A stretch of DNA of 64,000 nucleotides from AWTP1-13 sp963820375 (GTDB lineage Bacteria > Pseudomonadota > Alphaproteobacteria > Rhizobiales > Hyphomicrobiaceae): positions 124,001 to 188,000 of the forward strand of contig CAWFZX010000016.1 of the NCBI GenBank assembly GCA_963820375.1. Direction: 5' to 3'. Made by a program: the position numbers and the translations under genes. The notes under the pieces are model-generated. The model ran no database searches. It worked only from the letters and a program-made list of their open reading frames with translations, and had not been told where the DNA came from. Positions 7,088-14,704 of the stretch are shown one piece after another. How positions within the stretch are numbered: the first letter of the stretch is position 1; each line of letters begins with the position of its first letter.

Positions 7088-8628
7088 GCGAAACCAGGTC
7101 CATTAAGCTACTGCTTGCTGCGCTCGGGGGGGAAGGTGGCCACGTCTTGGCGTCTTGGCTGCATGATGCGGCCATTGCCAGCGGACATTACGTGCAAGGA
7201 ACATTTATCCCCGGCGTGGCGCAGCGCACGGGGGCGACCACATACTATCTCGAGATCGTGCCAGCGGCGGCCGCACAGCATCATGCTGCGGTACGACGCC
7301 CCGTGCTGGCGTTGAACGCAGCGCCGGGCGAAGTCGATGTCATGGTTGCCAGCGAGCTGCTGGAGGCGGTGCGCGCGATCCAGGCCGGGTTCGTCACACC
7401 CGACCGGACAACGTTGATTGCCTCCAGCGCGCGCGTGTTTACCATCGATGAGAAGTCAGCCGTAGGTGACGGCCGGTTGGATGCGCAGCGCATGCGCGAG
7501 CTTGCCCGGCGCTTTGCGCGACGGCTCCTGATCGCCGACTACACGCGGGCCGCAGCAGAGTCCAAGAGCTTGCTCAATGCCGTGCTGCTTGGTGCACTCG
7601 CCGCGGCGGGCGTGCTGCCGATTGCGCTGGAAGATTTTCGCAACGCTATCCGCCGGCAAGGCAAGTCGGTCGCTGCCAACCTGCGCGGCTTTGAGGCGGG
7701 ATTGGCGGGGGTCGTAGAAGGATCCGACCTAGGCGCAGGCCCGGATTGCCTGCCGGCGCGTAAATTGCCGGCGAACACCACCAGCGGTACCGCTGCAATG
7801 GCCGAGGCTGCGTTGAGCGAGTTTCCCGCCGCAGCGCGCAGCGTGCTTGCCTCCGCCGTGGCGCGCCTGACCGACTATCAGGATGCGAGCTACGCTGAAC
7901 TCTACCTCGCGCGTGTCGGTGGCTTTGTCGGGCGGCGCGGCAGCGATGGGCCGTTCATTCGCGAGCTGGCTCGGCATCTTGCCCTGCGCATGAGTGTCGA
8001 AGACGTGATTCGCGTCGCCCAGCTCAAATTGCGCGCGACGCGCGTCGAGCGCCTGCGGCGCGAGTCGAGCGCCAACGGCGGCGACATCATCGACGTCACC
8101 GAATACCTGAAGCCCGGGCCCGAGGAGGTGTTGGGTTTGCTGCCGCCCCGTCTCGGGCGTTGGCTATTAGGCCGCGTGCGCCCCGATCGCAGCTGGCCGC
8201 TGAAGGTGCGCAGCACGCGGCTGTCCGGTTTCCTGCGCCTGAAGGCGCTGGCTGCCCTCAAGCGGTGGCGCCCGCGCACGCTCAAGTTTGCCGAGGAAGA
8301 GGCCTGGGTGCGGCGCTGGCTCGGCCTTGTCGAGCGCTCTCTTGCCGTTGACCCGGCAGCCGCACGCGAGGTGATCGCCACGGCCGCGTTGGTCAGAGGC
8401 TATGCCGAGACCTACAAACGCGGACAAGCCAACTGGACGCGGATCGCAGCGGCCATCATCGAACCGGCGCTGGCGGGGCAGCTTAAGGGCGTTGCGTTCG
8501 CCGACGCGGTGCTGCAGGCGCGGCTGGCGGCAGTCAAGGATCCGGACGGCGGCACCCTCGGACAGACAATCGCTGCCATTGAGGCGGGGAGCGCGGCGGG
8601 CCAGCATGCCGTGGGCCGGCCATCTTAA
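7084..8628 (+). CDS. iorB: Indolepyruvate ferredoxin oxidoreductase, beta subunit fused to DUF6537
   Basis: The start codon overlaps the iorA stop (ATGA). The first 190 residues form the gamma-type domain of 2-oxoacid:ferredoxin oxidoreductases ('LLLAALGGEGGHVLASWL', then 'PGVAQRTGATTYYLEIVP'), equal to the ordinary ~200-residue IorB. The remaining ~320 residues are an extra C-terminal region of the type called DUF6537, rich in arginine and alanine ('RVGGFVGRRGSDGPFIRELARHLALRMSVEDVIRVAQLK'). This gives a 514-residue protein as in many alpha- and betaproteobacterial homologues. The role of the extra domain is not known. The stop codon overlaps the stop of the convergent gene at 8625. Confidence 0.88.
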   Translation: MSETRSIKLLLAALGGEGGHVLASWLHDAAIASGHYVQGTFIPGVAQRTGATTYYLEIVPAAAAQHHAAVRRPVLALNAAPGEVDVMVASELLEAVRAIQAGFVTPDRTTLIASSARVFTIDEKSAVGDGRLDAQRMRELARRFARRLLIADYTRAAAESKSLLNAVLLGALAAAGVLPIALEDFRNAIRRQGKSVAANLRGFEAGLAGVVEGSDLGAGPDCLPARKLPANTTSGTAAMAEAALSEFPAAARSVLASAVARLTDYQDASYAELYLARVGGFVGRRGSDGPFIRELARHLALRMSVEDVIRVAQLKLRATRVERLRRESSANGGDIIDVTEYLKPGPEEVLGLLPPRLGRWLLGRVRPDRSWPLKVRSTRLSGFLRLKALAALKRWRPRTLKFAEEEAWVRRWLGLVERSLAVDPAAAREVIATAALVRGYAETYKRGQANWTRIAAAIIEPALAGQLKGVAFADAVLQARLAAVKDPDGGTLGQTIAAIEAGSAAGQHAVGRPS

Positions 8629-10433
8629 GGAATTGTACGCTGCCAGATCCGCAGGGGCGCATCCGGACCTGCCGCCAGCTCCTGCAAAAAGTCGACCGAC
8701 CGGCCGCCGAGCAGCTGCTGGCGAAGGGACTGGCGAGCGCCATCGACCGCCTCAGCTGGGACGTTGCACAAGGCAATGTAGTCGACGCTGAGGGCCCGCA
8801 TGGCCGGTTCTGCCCCGTGCAGGGGGCCATCGAGAATGGCGCGGTTGGCGAGAATTCCTTGGCTGAGACGATGGTAGGGCGCCGCCACCACCCGATGCGG
8901 CGTTAGGGCGACAACATAGGGCCCAAGATCGATGTCGGCGGCCACCAGGCCCGCACCGAGCGTGGCGAGCTGGCGCAGGCTTGCGGACTGAAAACAGGCA
9001 CGGCGCGGATCCAACGACGCCGCGGCGGCAGCCCGCGCTGCCGCCTGCGGCAGGCTGGCGCCTGCCAGGCTCAGTGCGCCAGCAAGCGTGGCCTGGCTCA
9101 GTAGCACCAGTGCGGTAACCCTCACGAGCGGTGCCGAAACCTGCGCCGTGCCGGCAAGGCCGGCGCAAAAAACGGCCAAGGGCAGAAGCGTCAACCAGGT
9201 CGCGTAGGGAACGAGTTTCATCTGCCAGCAGCCGAGCGCGACAGCCAGCAGGACGATGCCGGTCGCCAGCGTCGAGGCCGCATCGCGACGCCGCCTCCAT
9301 AGCGCGATCTGTGCGCCAGCGCCGGCGAAGAGAAAGACGCACTGCGCCAGAGCGAGTGCTGGCTGCCGGCCGCCGAGCCACAGCAGGCTCTTGGTCTCAA
9401 GCACGTGATCAAGCCAAATGGATTTGAGCGCCGGATCGACCTGACCGAACGGACCGGCGAGGCAGGTCGGCTCGAGGGCAGCAAAGATGGCGGCGCCAGC
9501 GGTAGCCGCGACGCCCAGGATCGCCAGACGTGCGTAGAGCCCCACGGCAAAGCGGTGTGCCGCCCACAAACCCAGACTACAGCAGCCGGCGAGGACGAGC
9601 ATATTGAGTGACAGCGCGTCGCAATTGCTTTTGACCCAGCGCAACGGTGGCAGCGTGAGGAGGAACGCCAGCAACAGCGTGCCCGTTGTTGCGGTGACTG
9701 CAGACAATACCGCCTGGCGCTGGGCAGGATTGACCTGCGCGATCAGCGCCGCCAAGCCGAGGGCCGGCACGACGAGGGCGATCGCCTCATAACCGATGGC
9801 GAGCCCTAGACCGAATAGGACGCCGGCACGCCAGCCCTGGCGGTGCTCGTCGATAGCGCGCACCAGCAGGAGGAGGCCCGCCACGGCGCAGAGAATCTGT
9901 GCGTTGTGATGGTCGATGCGCCCGGGCCGGAATTGGCCCATGGCAGCGATCGATGTGGCGGCAAACACGGCCGCGCAAGCCGCCGCCCAAGCTCCGCCGC
10001 GGCGGAGCGCCTCGCGCACGACCAGGACTTGCAGGATGGCAAACAATGCCAGCGGCCAGAACATGCGCGTCAGCAGTTCGCCGAGGTCTTGCCCCAGCAG
10101 CGGCCGCAGGACGCCGATCAGCGCGGCGAGGGGCAGATCGATCAACCGCGACCAGTGCGAGATGAGCGGATCGGGCGCGCCGACGCGCGGCAGCGTCGGA
10201 TCAAACCAGGGGGCTCCCTCCAGCAGCGCCCGCACGCTGACGAGGCGCAACGCATCGTCGGGATCGCCCAGCCAATCGCGCAGCGCCGGTCCGCCGCCGG
10301 CCAAAGTGGCGATCGCCACAAAGACGACCGCTGCCGAAGCCCAGCCAACCGCTAGCGCCAAGGCAGACGGCGGCGACAGCCCGAGCCGTGTCAGCACGGC
10401 GCTCTGCGAGATCGACACGACAACCACCTTCAA
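8625..10433 (-). CDS. GT-C-type membrane glycosyltransferase-like protein (STT3-like)
   Basis: A 602-residue integral membrane protein with 11-13 hydrophobic helices and a soluble C-terminal tail of about 130 residues. Two features resemble STT3/AglB oligosaccharyltransferases. An acidic motif in the first outer loop ('WLGDPDDALRLV', acidic residues 57, 59 and 60) is followed by 'SHWSRLIDLP'. A 'GRIDHHNAQ' motif around residues 172-179 resembles the DHH of the second loop. No WWD motif is obvious in the tail, so it may transfer a lipid-linked sugar rather than an N-glycan. It lies divergently from a flavin oxidoreductase and a GtrA-like gene, which also point to surface glycan or lipid modification. 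Its end is convergent with iorB; the two stops share TTAA. Confidence 0.65.
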   Translation of the reverse strand: MKVVVVSISQSAVLTRLGLSPPSALALAVGWASAAVVFVAIATLAGGGPALRDWLGDPDDALRLVSVRALLEGAPWFDPTLPRVGAPDPLISHWSRLIDLPLAALIGVLRPLLGQDLGELLTRMFWPLALFAILQVLVVREALRRGGAWAAACAAVFAATSIAAMGQFRPGRIDHHNAQILCAVAGLLLLVRAIDEHRQGWRAGVLFGLGLAIGYEAIALVVPALGLAALIAQVNPAQRQAVLSAVTATTGTLLLAFLLTLPPLRWVKSNCDALSLNMLVLAGCCSLGLWAAHRFAVGLYARLAILGVAATAGAAIFAALEPTCLAGPFGQVDPALKSIWLDHVLETKSLLWLGGRQPALALAQCVFLFAGAGAQIALWRRRRDAASTLATGIVLLAVALGCWQMKLVPYATWLTLLPLAVFCAGLAGTAQVSAPLVRVTALVLLSQATLAGALSLAGASLPQAAARAAAAASLDPRRACFQSASLRQLATLGAGLVAADIDLGPYVVALTPHRVVAAPYHRLSQGILANRAILDGPLHGAEPAMRALSVDYIALCNVPAEAVDGARQSLRQQLLGGRSVDFLQELAAGPDAPLRIWQRTIP

Positions 10434-10664
10434 GTGCTAGCCGGCAACCTTAAAGCGGCGCCCGTTAGGGTGGCGTAAACGATCGCAACCGTCCCTAGAG
10501 CCCCGTGCCTTCCGCTGGCGGCGTGCCGGCCGCGAAAGGGATTGTTCAGGCTTTATCCCTATCGTCGCTGGCTCATGACGTGCTCGGGGAGACGCCTGCC
10601 GCCTGGGGCTGGGCTTCCTTGCCGCACCACATCGGCGTTGCTTGCTCAGTCAAGGGTTGCGTGC

Positions 10665-12170
10665 ATGTCCCACTCGGATGTGTTCATCATCGGGGCAGGA
10701 CCGGCGGGACTGACGGCCGCTTACCTGCTCACCAAGCAGGCTGTGTCGACGACGGTGATCGAGGTTGATCCGGCCTACGTGGGTGGTATCAGCCGCACCG
10801 CCACTTACAAAAACTTTCTGTTCGATATCGGCGGCCATCGCTTCTTCTCAAAATCGAAGGAGGTCGTCGATCTGTGGAAGGAGATCCTGCCCAACGATTT
10901 CATCGAGCGGCCGCGGCAGTCACGCATCTACTACAACGGCACCTACTTTTCCTACCCGCTGAAGGCGTTCGAGGCCCTGAACAACCTCGGTTACATGGAG
11001 TCGGCCCTGTGCGTGTTGTCCTACCTGCAGGCCCAGGCCTTCCCGCACGAAAAGCCCGCGAACTTCCACGACTGGGTAGCCAACCAGTTCGGTGAGCGGT
11101 TGTTCTCGATCTTCTTTAGGACCTACACCGAAAAGGTGTGGGGCATGAGCTGCGAGGAGATCTCGGCAGACTGGGCGGCCCAGCGCATCAAGGGCCTCGA
11201 CCTCTGGAGCGCCATGGCCAATGCCCTGCGCCGTTCGATCGCACCGGCCAAGTCAGCCGGCAAGCCCGGACAACAGATCAAGTCCTTGATCGAGTCGTTT
11301 CAGTATCCCCGCAAGGGTCCCGGCATGCTGTGGGAAGCGGCCGCCCGGCAGGTCATTGCCCGCGGCGGCCAAATTCACATGGGCCACCGGCTCGAGAGCC
11401 TACGCTGGAACGCCAAGACCGGGCTGTGGACGATTGCGGCGGTCGCGGCAAACGGCGAATGGAAGGTCTTCACGGCTCGGCAGGTCATCTCCTCGGCGCC
11501 GATTGCCGAACTGATTGACAGCATAAAGCCAGCACCGGCGTGTCAGGCGGCAGCGGCGCGGCTGCGCTATCGCGACTTTCTCACCGTGGCCCTGGTCGTC
11601 GAAAAGTCCGATCTGTTTCCGGACAACTGGATCTACGTTCACGAGCCGAAGGTGAAAGTCGGCCGCATCCAGAACTTTCGCTCCTGGTCACCCGAGATGG
11701 TACCCGACGACAAGCTCGCCTGCCTTGGCCTGGAATACTTCTGCTTCGAAGGCGACGGCCTGTGGACGTCGACAGACGAGGAGCTGATCGCGCTGGCCAA
11801 GCGGGAGTTGGCCTGCATCGGTCTCGTCCGTGAGGACGAGGTCAAGGACGGTTGCGTCGTACGCCAGAAGAAGGCCTACCCGGTCTATGATGATGGCTAC
11901 AAAGCCAACGTGGCGTGTATTCGCAGCGAGCTGGCGCAAAAGTATCCCACGCTGCATCTGGTCGGCCGCAACGGCATGCACAAGTACAACAACCAGGATC
12001 ACGCGATGATGACCAGCATGCTGACGGTGAAGAATATCCTCGCCAATGCGCCCCTCTATGACGTCTGGAACGTCAATGAGGATGCCGAGTATCACGAGGC
12101 GGGCCCTGCCGGGGCGCAGGCAGCGCTGCAAAGCGTGCGCCTCGTGCCACGCCGTATCGGCGCGGGTTGA
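10665..12170 (+). CDS. FAD-dependent oxidoreductase, amine-oxidase/UDP-galactopyranose-mutase-like
   Basis: A 501-residue flavoprotein. The N-terminal 'VFIIGAGPAGLTAAYLLTKQ' is a clear GxGxxG dinucleotide-binding fold. 'GGISRTATYKNFLFDIGGHRFF' matches the second FAD-contact region shared by protoporphyrinogen-oxidase, phytoene-desaturase and UDP-galactopyranose-mutase relatives. The C-terminal 'LHLVGRNGMHKYNNQDHAM' is the conserved FAD-end motif. ATG 10665 was chosen because the FAD motif then begins at residue 7; an upstream in-frame ATG would add 41 unlikely residues. The stop overlaps the possible TTG start of the GtrA-like gene. Such proteins are often next to polyprenol-sugar enzymes, which fits the neighbouring GT-C and GtrA genes, but the reaction is unknown. 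Confidence 0.75.
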   Translation: MSHSDVFIIGAGPAGLTAAYLLTKQAVSTTVIEVDPAYVGGISRTATYKNFLFDIGGHRFFSKSKEVVDLWKEILPNDFIERPRQSRIYYNGTYFSYPLKAFEALNNLGYMESALCVLSYLQAQAFPHEKPANFHDWVANQFGERLFSIFFRTYTEKVWGMSCEEISADWAAQRIKGLDLWSAMANALRRSIAPAKSAGKPGQQIKSLIESFQYPRKGPGMLWEAAARQVIARGGQIHMGHRLESLRWNAKTGLWTIAAVAANGEWKVFTARQVISSAPIAELIDSIKPAPACQAAAARLRYRDFLTVALVVEKSDLFPDNWIYVHEPKVKVGRIQNFRSWSPEMVPDDKLACLGLEYFCFEGDGLWTSTDEELIALAKRELACIGLVREDEVKDGCVVRQKKAYPVYDDGYKANVACIRSELAQKYPTLHLVGRNGMHKYNNQDHAMMTSMLTVKNILANAPLYDVWNVNEDAEYHEAGPAGAQAALQSVRLVPRRIGAG

Positions 12171-12175
12171 GCCGC

Positions 12176-12595
12176 ATGGTGGCGCACAAATTGCCAGCGC
12201 TGGCAGGGCAGCTGTCGCGCTATGGGCTTGCCAGCCTGCTGGCGATGGCGCTCGACTGGACTATCTTTTTGACCCTGATCGGCCATGCCACGCCACCTGC
12301 AGCCGCGGGTATTCTGGGCTACGCGGCGGGGTTGGGGTTGCACTACCTGCTGTCTGTGCGGTTCGTGTTCGACGCCGCGGCAACGCAAAAGGGCGGCGCA
12401 CGACTGCTCAGCGAATTTGTCTTGAGCGGGTTTGCCGGGGTGGCCGTCACCGGCAGCATCATTTGGCTCGCGACCTCCGCGCTGGGGCTCGGCGCTATCG
12501 CCGCGAAGCTGTGTGCGGCAAGCACCAGCTTCGTGGTGGTCTATGGCCTGCGCCGCAGCGTCGTATTCGCATCGCGCGCGCTCGCACCGGCTTGA
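12176..12595 (+). CDS. GtrA-like four-helix membrane protein
   Basis: About 139 residues with four hydrophobic helices in the GtrA/DPMS pattern: 'YGLASLLAMALDWTIFLTLI', 'AAAGILGYAAGLGLHYLLSVRFVF', 'EFVLSGFAGVAVTGSIIWLA' and 'AAKLCAASTSFVVVYGLRRS', with the typical basic end of helix 2 ('RFVF') and the C-terminal aromatic/basic 'RRSVVF'. GtrA-family proteins are thought to flip polyprenyl-phosphate-linked sugars. The gene follows the flavoprotein directly. A TTG at 12167 overlapping the upstream stop (TTGA) is an alternative start adding three residues. It probably forms one operon with the flavoprotein. Confidence 0.8.
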   Translation: MVAHKLPALAGQLSRYGLASLLAMALDWTIFLTLIGHATPPAAAGILGYAAGLGLHYLLSVRFVFDAAATQKGGARLLSEFVLSGFAGVAVTGSIIWLATSALGLGAIAAKLCAASTSFVVVYGLRRSVVFASRALAPA

Positions 12596-12936
12596 GGATG
12601 CGCCGACCTCGCGCGGCCTGGCCGCGCCCCAGGATTGTTGATGCTTGCGGCCAGCTGCGCGGCACCGACATAGGGCGCTAAACCTTGCCCGCGGCGGGCG
12701 CAGGCTCGCTGCACGCAAGGCGCAATCGTCAGCCCCCGGCGCGATCGCATGGTCCGCGCCTAACAGGTGCGCTCTTTTGCCATTAACTTCAGTTCTTTCA
12801 AAGACTTCGCGCCCAATTTGCAGTTGTCGTTCATGCCCCGTTAGGACTATGACCCTGCGTCGGCCTTGTTGGCGCCCAGATGGCGGCGAAATGCTGGGCG
12901 ATCTTCGACGTACAGGTTGTTGCTTAGGAGGCAGTA
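12596..12936. other. gene-free spacer with a small hairpin
   Basis: This 341-bp stretch has no supported reading frame. A palindrome GCGCGGCC-T-GGCCGCGC lies at 12611-12627 shortly after the GtrA-like gene and may act in transcription termination, although no T-run follows. The second half is more AT-rich ('cattaacttcagttctttcaaag' around 12780-12803) and probably holds the promoter of the secreted protein at 12937, whose ribosome-binding site is TAGGAGGC at 12924-12931. Confidence 0.4.
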
Positions 12937-13734
12937 ATGCAATCGAGACGAGGCGCTGTACTGGCTGCGGCGCTGGTGTTGACCGCGATGATGGCGAGCG
13001 ATGCCCTTGCCCAGCGCAGAGATAGAGATCGAGATCGAGATCGAGATAGCGATTGGGTGGACCTTGGGTGTCAGACCGTTTCCTTTCGGGCGGACCGAGA
13101 CGTGCTGCGCGTCGGACGCCGCGACGGTCGCTTCGGCGCCATCCGCCTGCACGCCCGCGGTGGTGACGTCGAAATGCTCGATCTCAAGGTGGTCTACAGC
13201 AACGGACAGCCCGACGACATTCAGGTGCGCCGCATTCTAAGACGCGGAGAGCGTACAAATGCGCTCGATCTGCGAGGTGGCGAACGCTCGATTGATCGCG
13301 TCGAAATGGTCTATCGCGCGGTCGCGAATTTCCGGGGCCGAGAGGCGGTGGTCTGTGTGGAAGGCTTGGCGCATGCGGCACCCCCGCCAGCCCCGCCACC
13401 GAGCTCAGGCGCCTGGGTTGAACTCGGCTGCAAGCAAGTCTCCTTGTTCGGCAGGGATCGCGACACCATTCCGATCGGACGCCGCGAGGGTCGCTTCAAG
13501 TCGATTCGCCTGCACGTGCGCGGCGCGGACGTCGAGATGCTGGATCTGAAAGTCATCTACGCCAATGGAGAGCCCGACGACATCTCGGTGCGCCATATCA
13601 TCCGCCAGGGCGATCGGACGCGCCCACTCGATCTTAGAGGTTGGGAGCGTAGCATCGACCGGGTCGACATGGTTTACCGCACGATCCCCAACTTCAAAGG
13701 CCTTGCCCGCGTGTGCGTCGAGGGCCTGCAATAG
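12937..13734 (+). CDS. Secreted protein with two DUF2541-like domains
   Basis: A 265-residue exported protein with signal peptide (MQSRRGAVLAAALVLTA...DALAQ) and a short Arg-Asp repeat linker (RDRDRDRDRD). Two homologous domains of about 100 residues follow. Domain 1 (about 40-140) has 'WVDLGCQTVSFRADRDVLRV' and 'VEMLDLKVVYSNGQPDDIQV'. Domain 2 (about 157-265) repeats this as 'WVELGCKQVSLFGRDRDTIP' and 'VEMLDLKVIYANGEPDDISV', separated by a proline-rich linker (APPPAPPPSS). Each domain has a Cys near its start and a Cys in the last strand ('VVCVEGL', 'RVCVEGL'), so one disulfide per domain is likely. The pattern resembles alphaproteobacterial proteins annotated DUF2541; function unknown. A strong terminator follows. 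Confidence 0.75.
   Translation: MQSRRGAVLAAALVLTAMMASDALAQRRDRDRDRDRDSDWVDLGCQTVSFRADRDVLRVGRRDGRFGAIRLHARGGDVEMLDLKVVYSNGQPDDIQVRRILRRGERTNALDLRGGERSIDRVEMVYRAVANFRGREAVVCVEGLAHAAPPPAPPPSSGAWVELGCKQVSLFGRDRDTIPIGRREGRFKSIRLHVRGADVEMLDLKVIYANGEPDDISVRHIIRQGDRTRPLDLRGWERSIDRVDMVYRTIPNFKGLARVCVEGLQ
13019..13048 (+). repeat. hexanucleotide repeat encoding Arg-Asp
   Basis: Five units GAGAT(A/C) in tandem, in frame and coding for the RDRDRDRDRD linker just after the signal peptide of the secreted protein. Because the unit is 6 bp, gain or loss of copies would not shift the frame. Confidence 0.85.
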
Positions 13735-13760
13735 GTCGATGGTCTGGCGGCAGTTCAAGA

Positions 13761-13789
13761 CAGGGCCGCGGCTGCCGCGGCCCTGTTTG
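13761..13789 (+). terminator. rho-independent terminator after the DUF2541-like gene
   Basis: A perfect 11-bp stem CAGGGCCGCGG / CCGCGGCCCTG (13761-13771 and 13775-13785) with a 3-base loop, followed by TTTG. It lies 26 bp after the stop codon at 13734. Confidence 0.8.
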
Positions 13790-14163
13790 TGCTTGGCCTA
13801 AGCGTGCCCCAATCCAGGGCCGAGCAGGATGTCGCTGGCAACCGCCGCAAATGCCATTGCGGCGAGCGGCGTTAACAACGGTGCAAAGCCACCTGCAGGT
13901 GAGCGCGCGACGCCAGGCGCGGCTGCCCGTGTGCCAGCGATGGCAGGCTTAACCAGCCTCATCAGGCAAGGCTTGCACTGACACCAGCAGGCCTTGCGGC
14001 CATGTCCGCGCCGGCCTTCGTCTGCAACGGATATGCCTTCTATTCACTGCCTGAAGCGACGAGCGACGGGCCTAGCGGGGGCGCTGCGTTAGATTGAGCA
14101 CCCGGCCACGGTTCCTGTTGCCGGCGCCGGCAACCCCGCGTCCCCACCCTGGAGATGGAAGTC
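13790..14163. other. spacer without a supported gene
   Basis: This 374-bp stretch has no convincing gene. A 49-codon frame from ATG 13829 ('MSLATAANAIAASGVNNGAK...') exists but shows no family, weak ribosome-binding sequence and low complexity, so it is not called. The last 60 bp probably carry the promoter and ribosome-binding site (GGAG at 14151-14154, GGAA at 14157-14160) of the small secreted protein at 14164. Confidence 0.4.
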
Positions 14164-14445
14164 ATGCAAAATACGATCCTCGGCGCCGTTGTCGTCCTCG
14201 GCGCACTGTGCGGTCCAGCGCTGGCGCAGGATGCCGGCGGAGACCCCACGCAGAGCGCCGCGGAGGCGCGCGCCAAGGTGCGCGCGGCCTGTGCTGTCGA
14301 TCGAGAGAAGTTCTGTGCGGGTGTCGAACGCGGCACCGCCGGCGGCATGCGCGCGTGCTTTCAAGCGCATGCGGCCGAGCTGTCGGCGCCATGCCAGGCG
14401 GCGCGGGCGGCGCGGGCGGCCATTCGAGCCAAGGCAGGCAGCTGA
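14164..14445 (+). CDS. Small secreted cysteine-rich-repeat protein
   Basis: A 93-residue protein with signal peptide (MQNTILGAVVVLGALCGPALA|Q). The mature part has four cysteines in the order 'RAACAVDREKFCAGVERG...MRACFQAHAAELSAPCQAAR'. This spacing (C..D...FC.....G..R.C...H...LS..C) is that of the 'cysteine-rich repeat' found in eukaryotic Golgi GLG1 and in many small alphaproteobacterial periplasmic proteins. ATG 14164 is preferred over ATG 14155 because the latter directly abuts the GGAG; with 14164 the GGAA spacing is normal. Function unknown, probably periplasmic with two disulfides. It is followed by a clear terminator and is transcribed alone. Confidence 0.78.
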   Translation: MQNTILGAVVVLGALCGPALAQDAGGDPTQSAAEARAKVRAACAVDREKFCAGVERGTAGGMRACFQAHAAELSAPCQAARAARAAIRAKAGS

Positions 14446-14462
14446 TTGTATTGGGCAAATTG

Positions 14463-14494
14463 AGGGGCCGCTGGCGTTAGCCAGGCCCCTTTTC
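14463..14494 (+). terminator. rho-independent terminator
   Basis: Stem AGGGGC / GCCCCT enclosing an inner stem CTGGC / GCCAG with loop GTTA, then TTTT. It starts 18 bp after the stop of the small cysteine-rich protein. Confidence 0.8.
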
Positions 14495-14704
14495 CGTACT
14501 CAGACGACCCCGGCCCAGGCGCCGATTCGAGCTTTCGGTGTCTCGGATCGGCTACATTAACGCGCATTCATGCGTCGCGCGCGCCCCGGATTGGTGTAAG
14601 CGGCGCTTTCGACGGTAAAAGCGGGGGTCATGCGTTCATTGTTTGGGTCCAGCACCCGCCAGGGGGCGCCCTCCCGCGACTGCCGACGCCAGGAAAGGAA
14701 CCCC

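Noticed and set aside
13829..13978. 49-codon frame MSLATAANAIAASG...
   Set aside because: Weak ribosome-binding sequence, low complexity and no family; not enough to call a gene.
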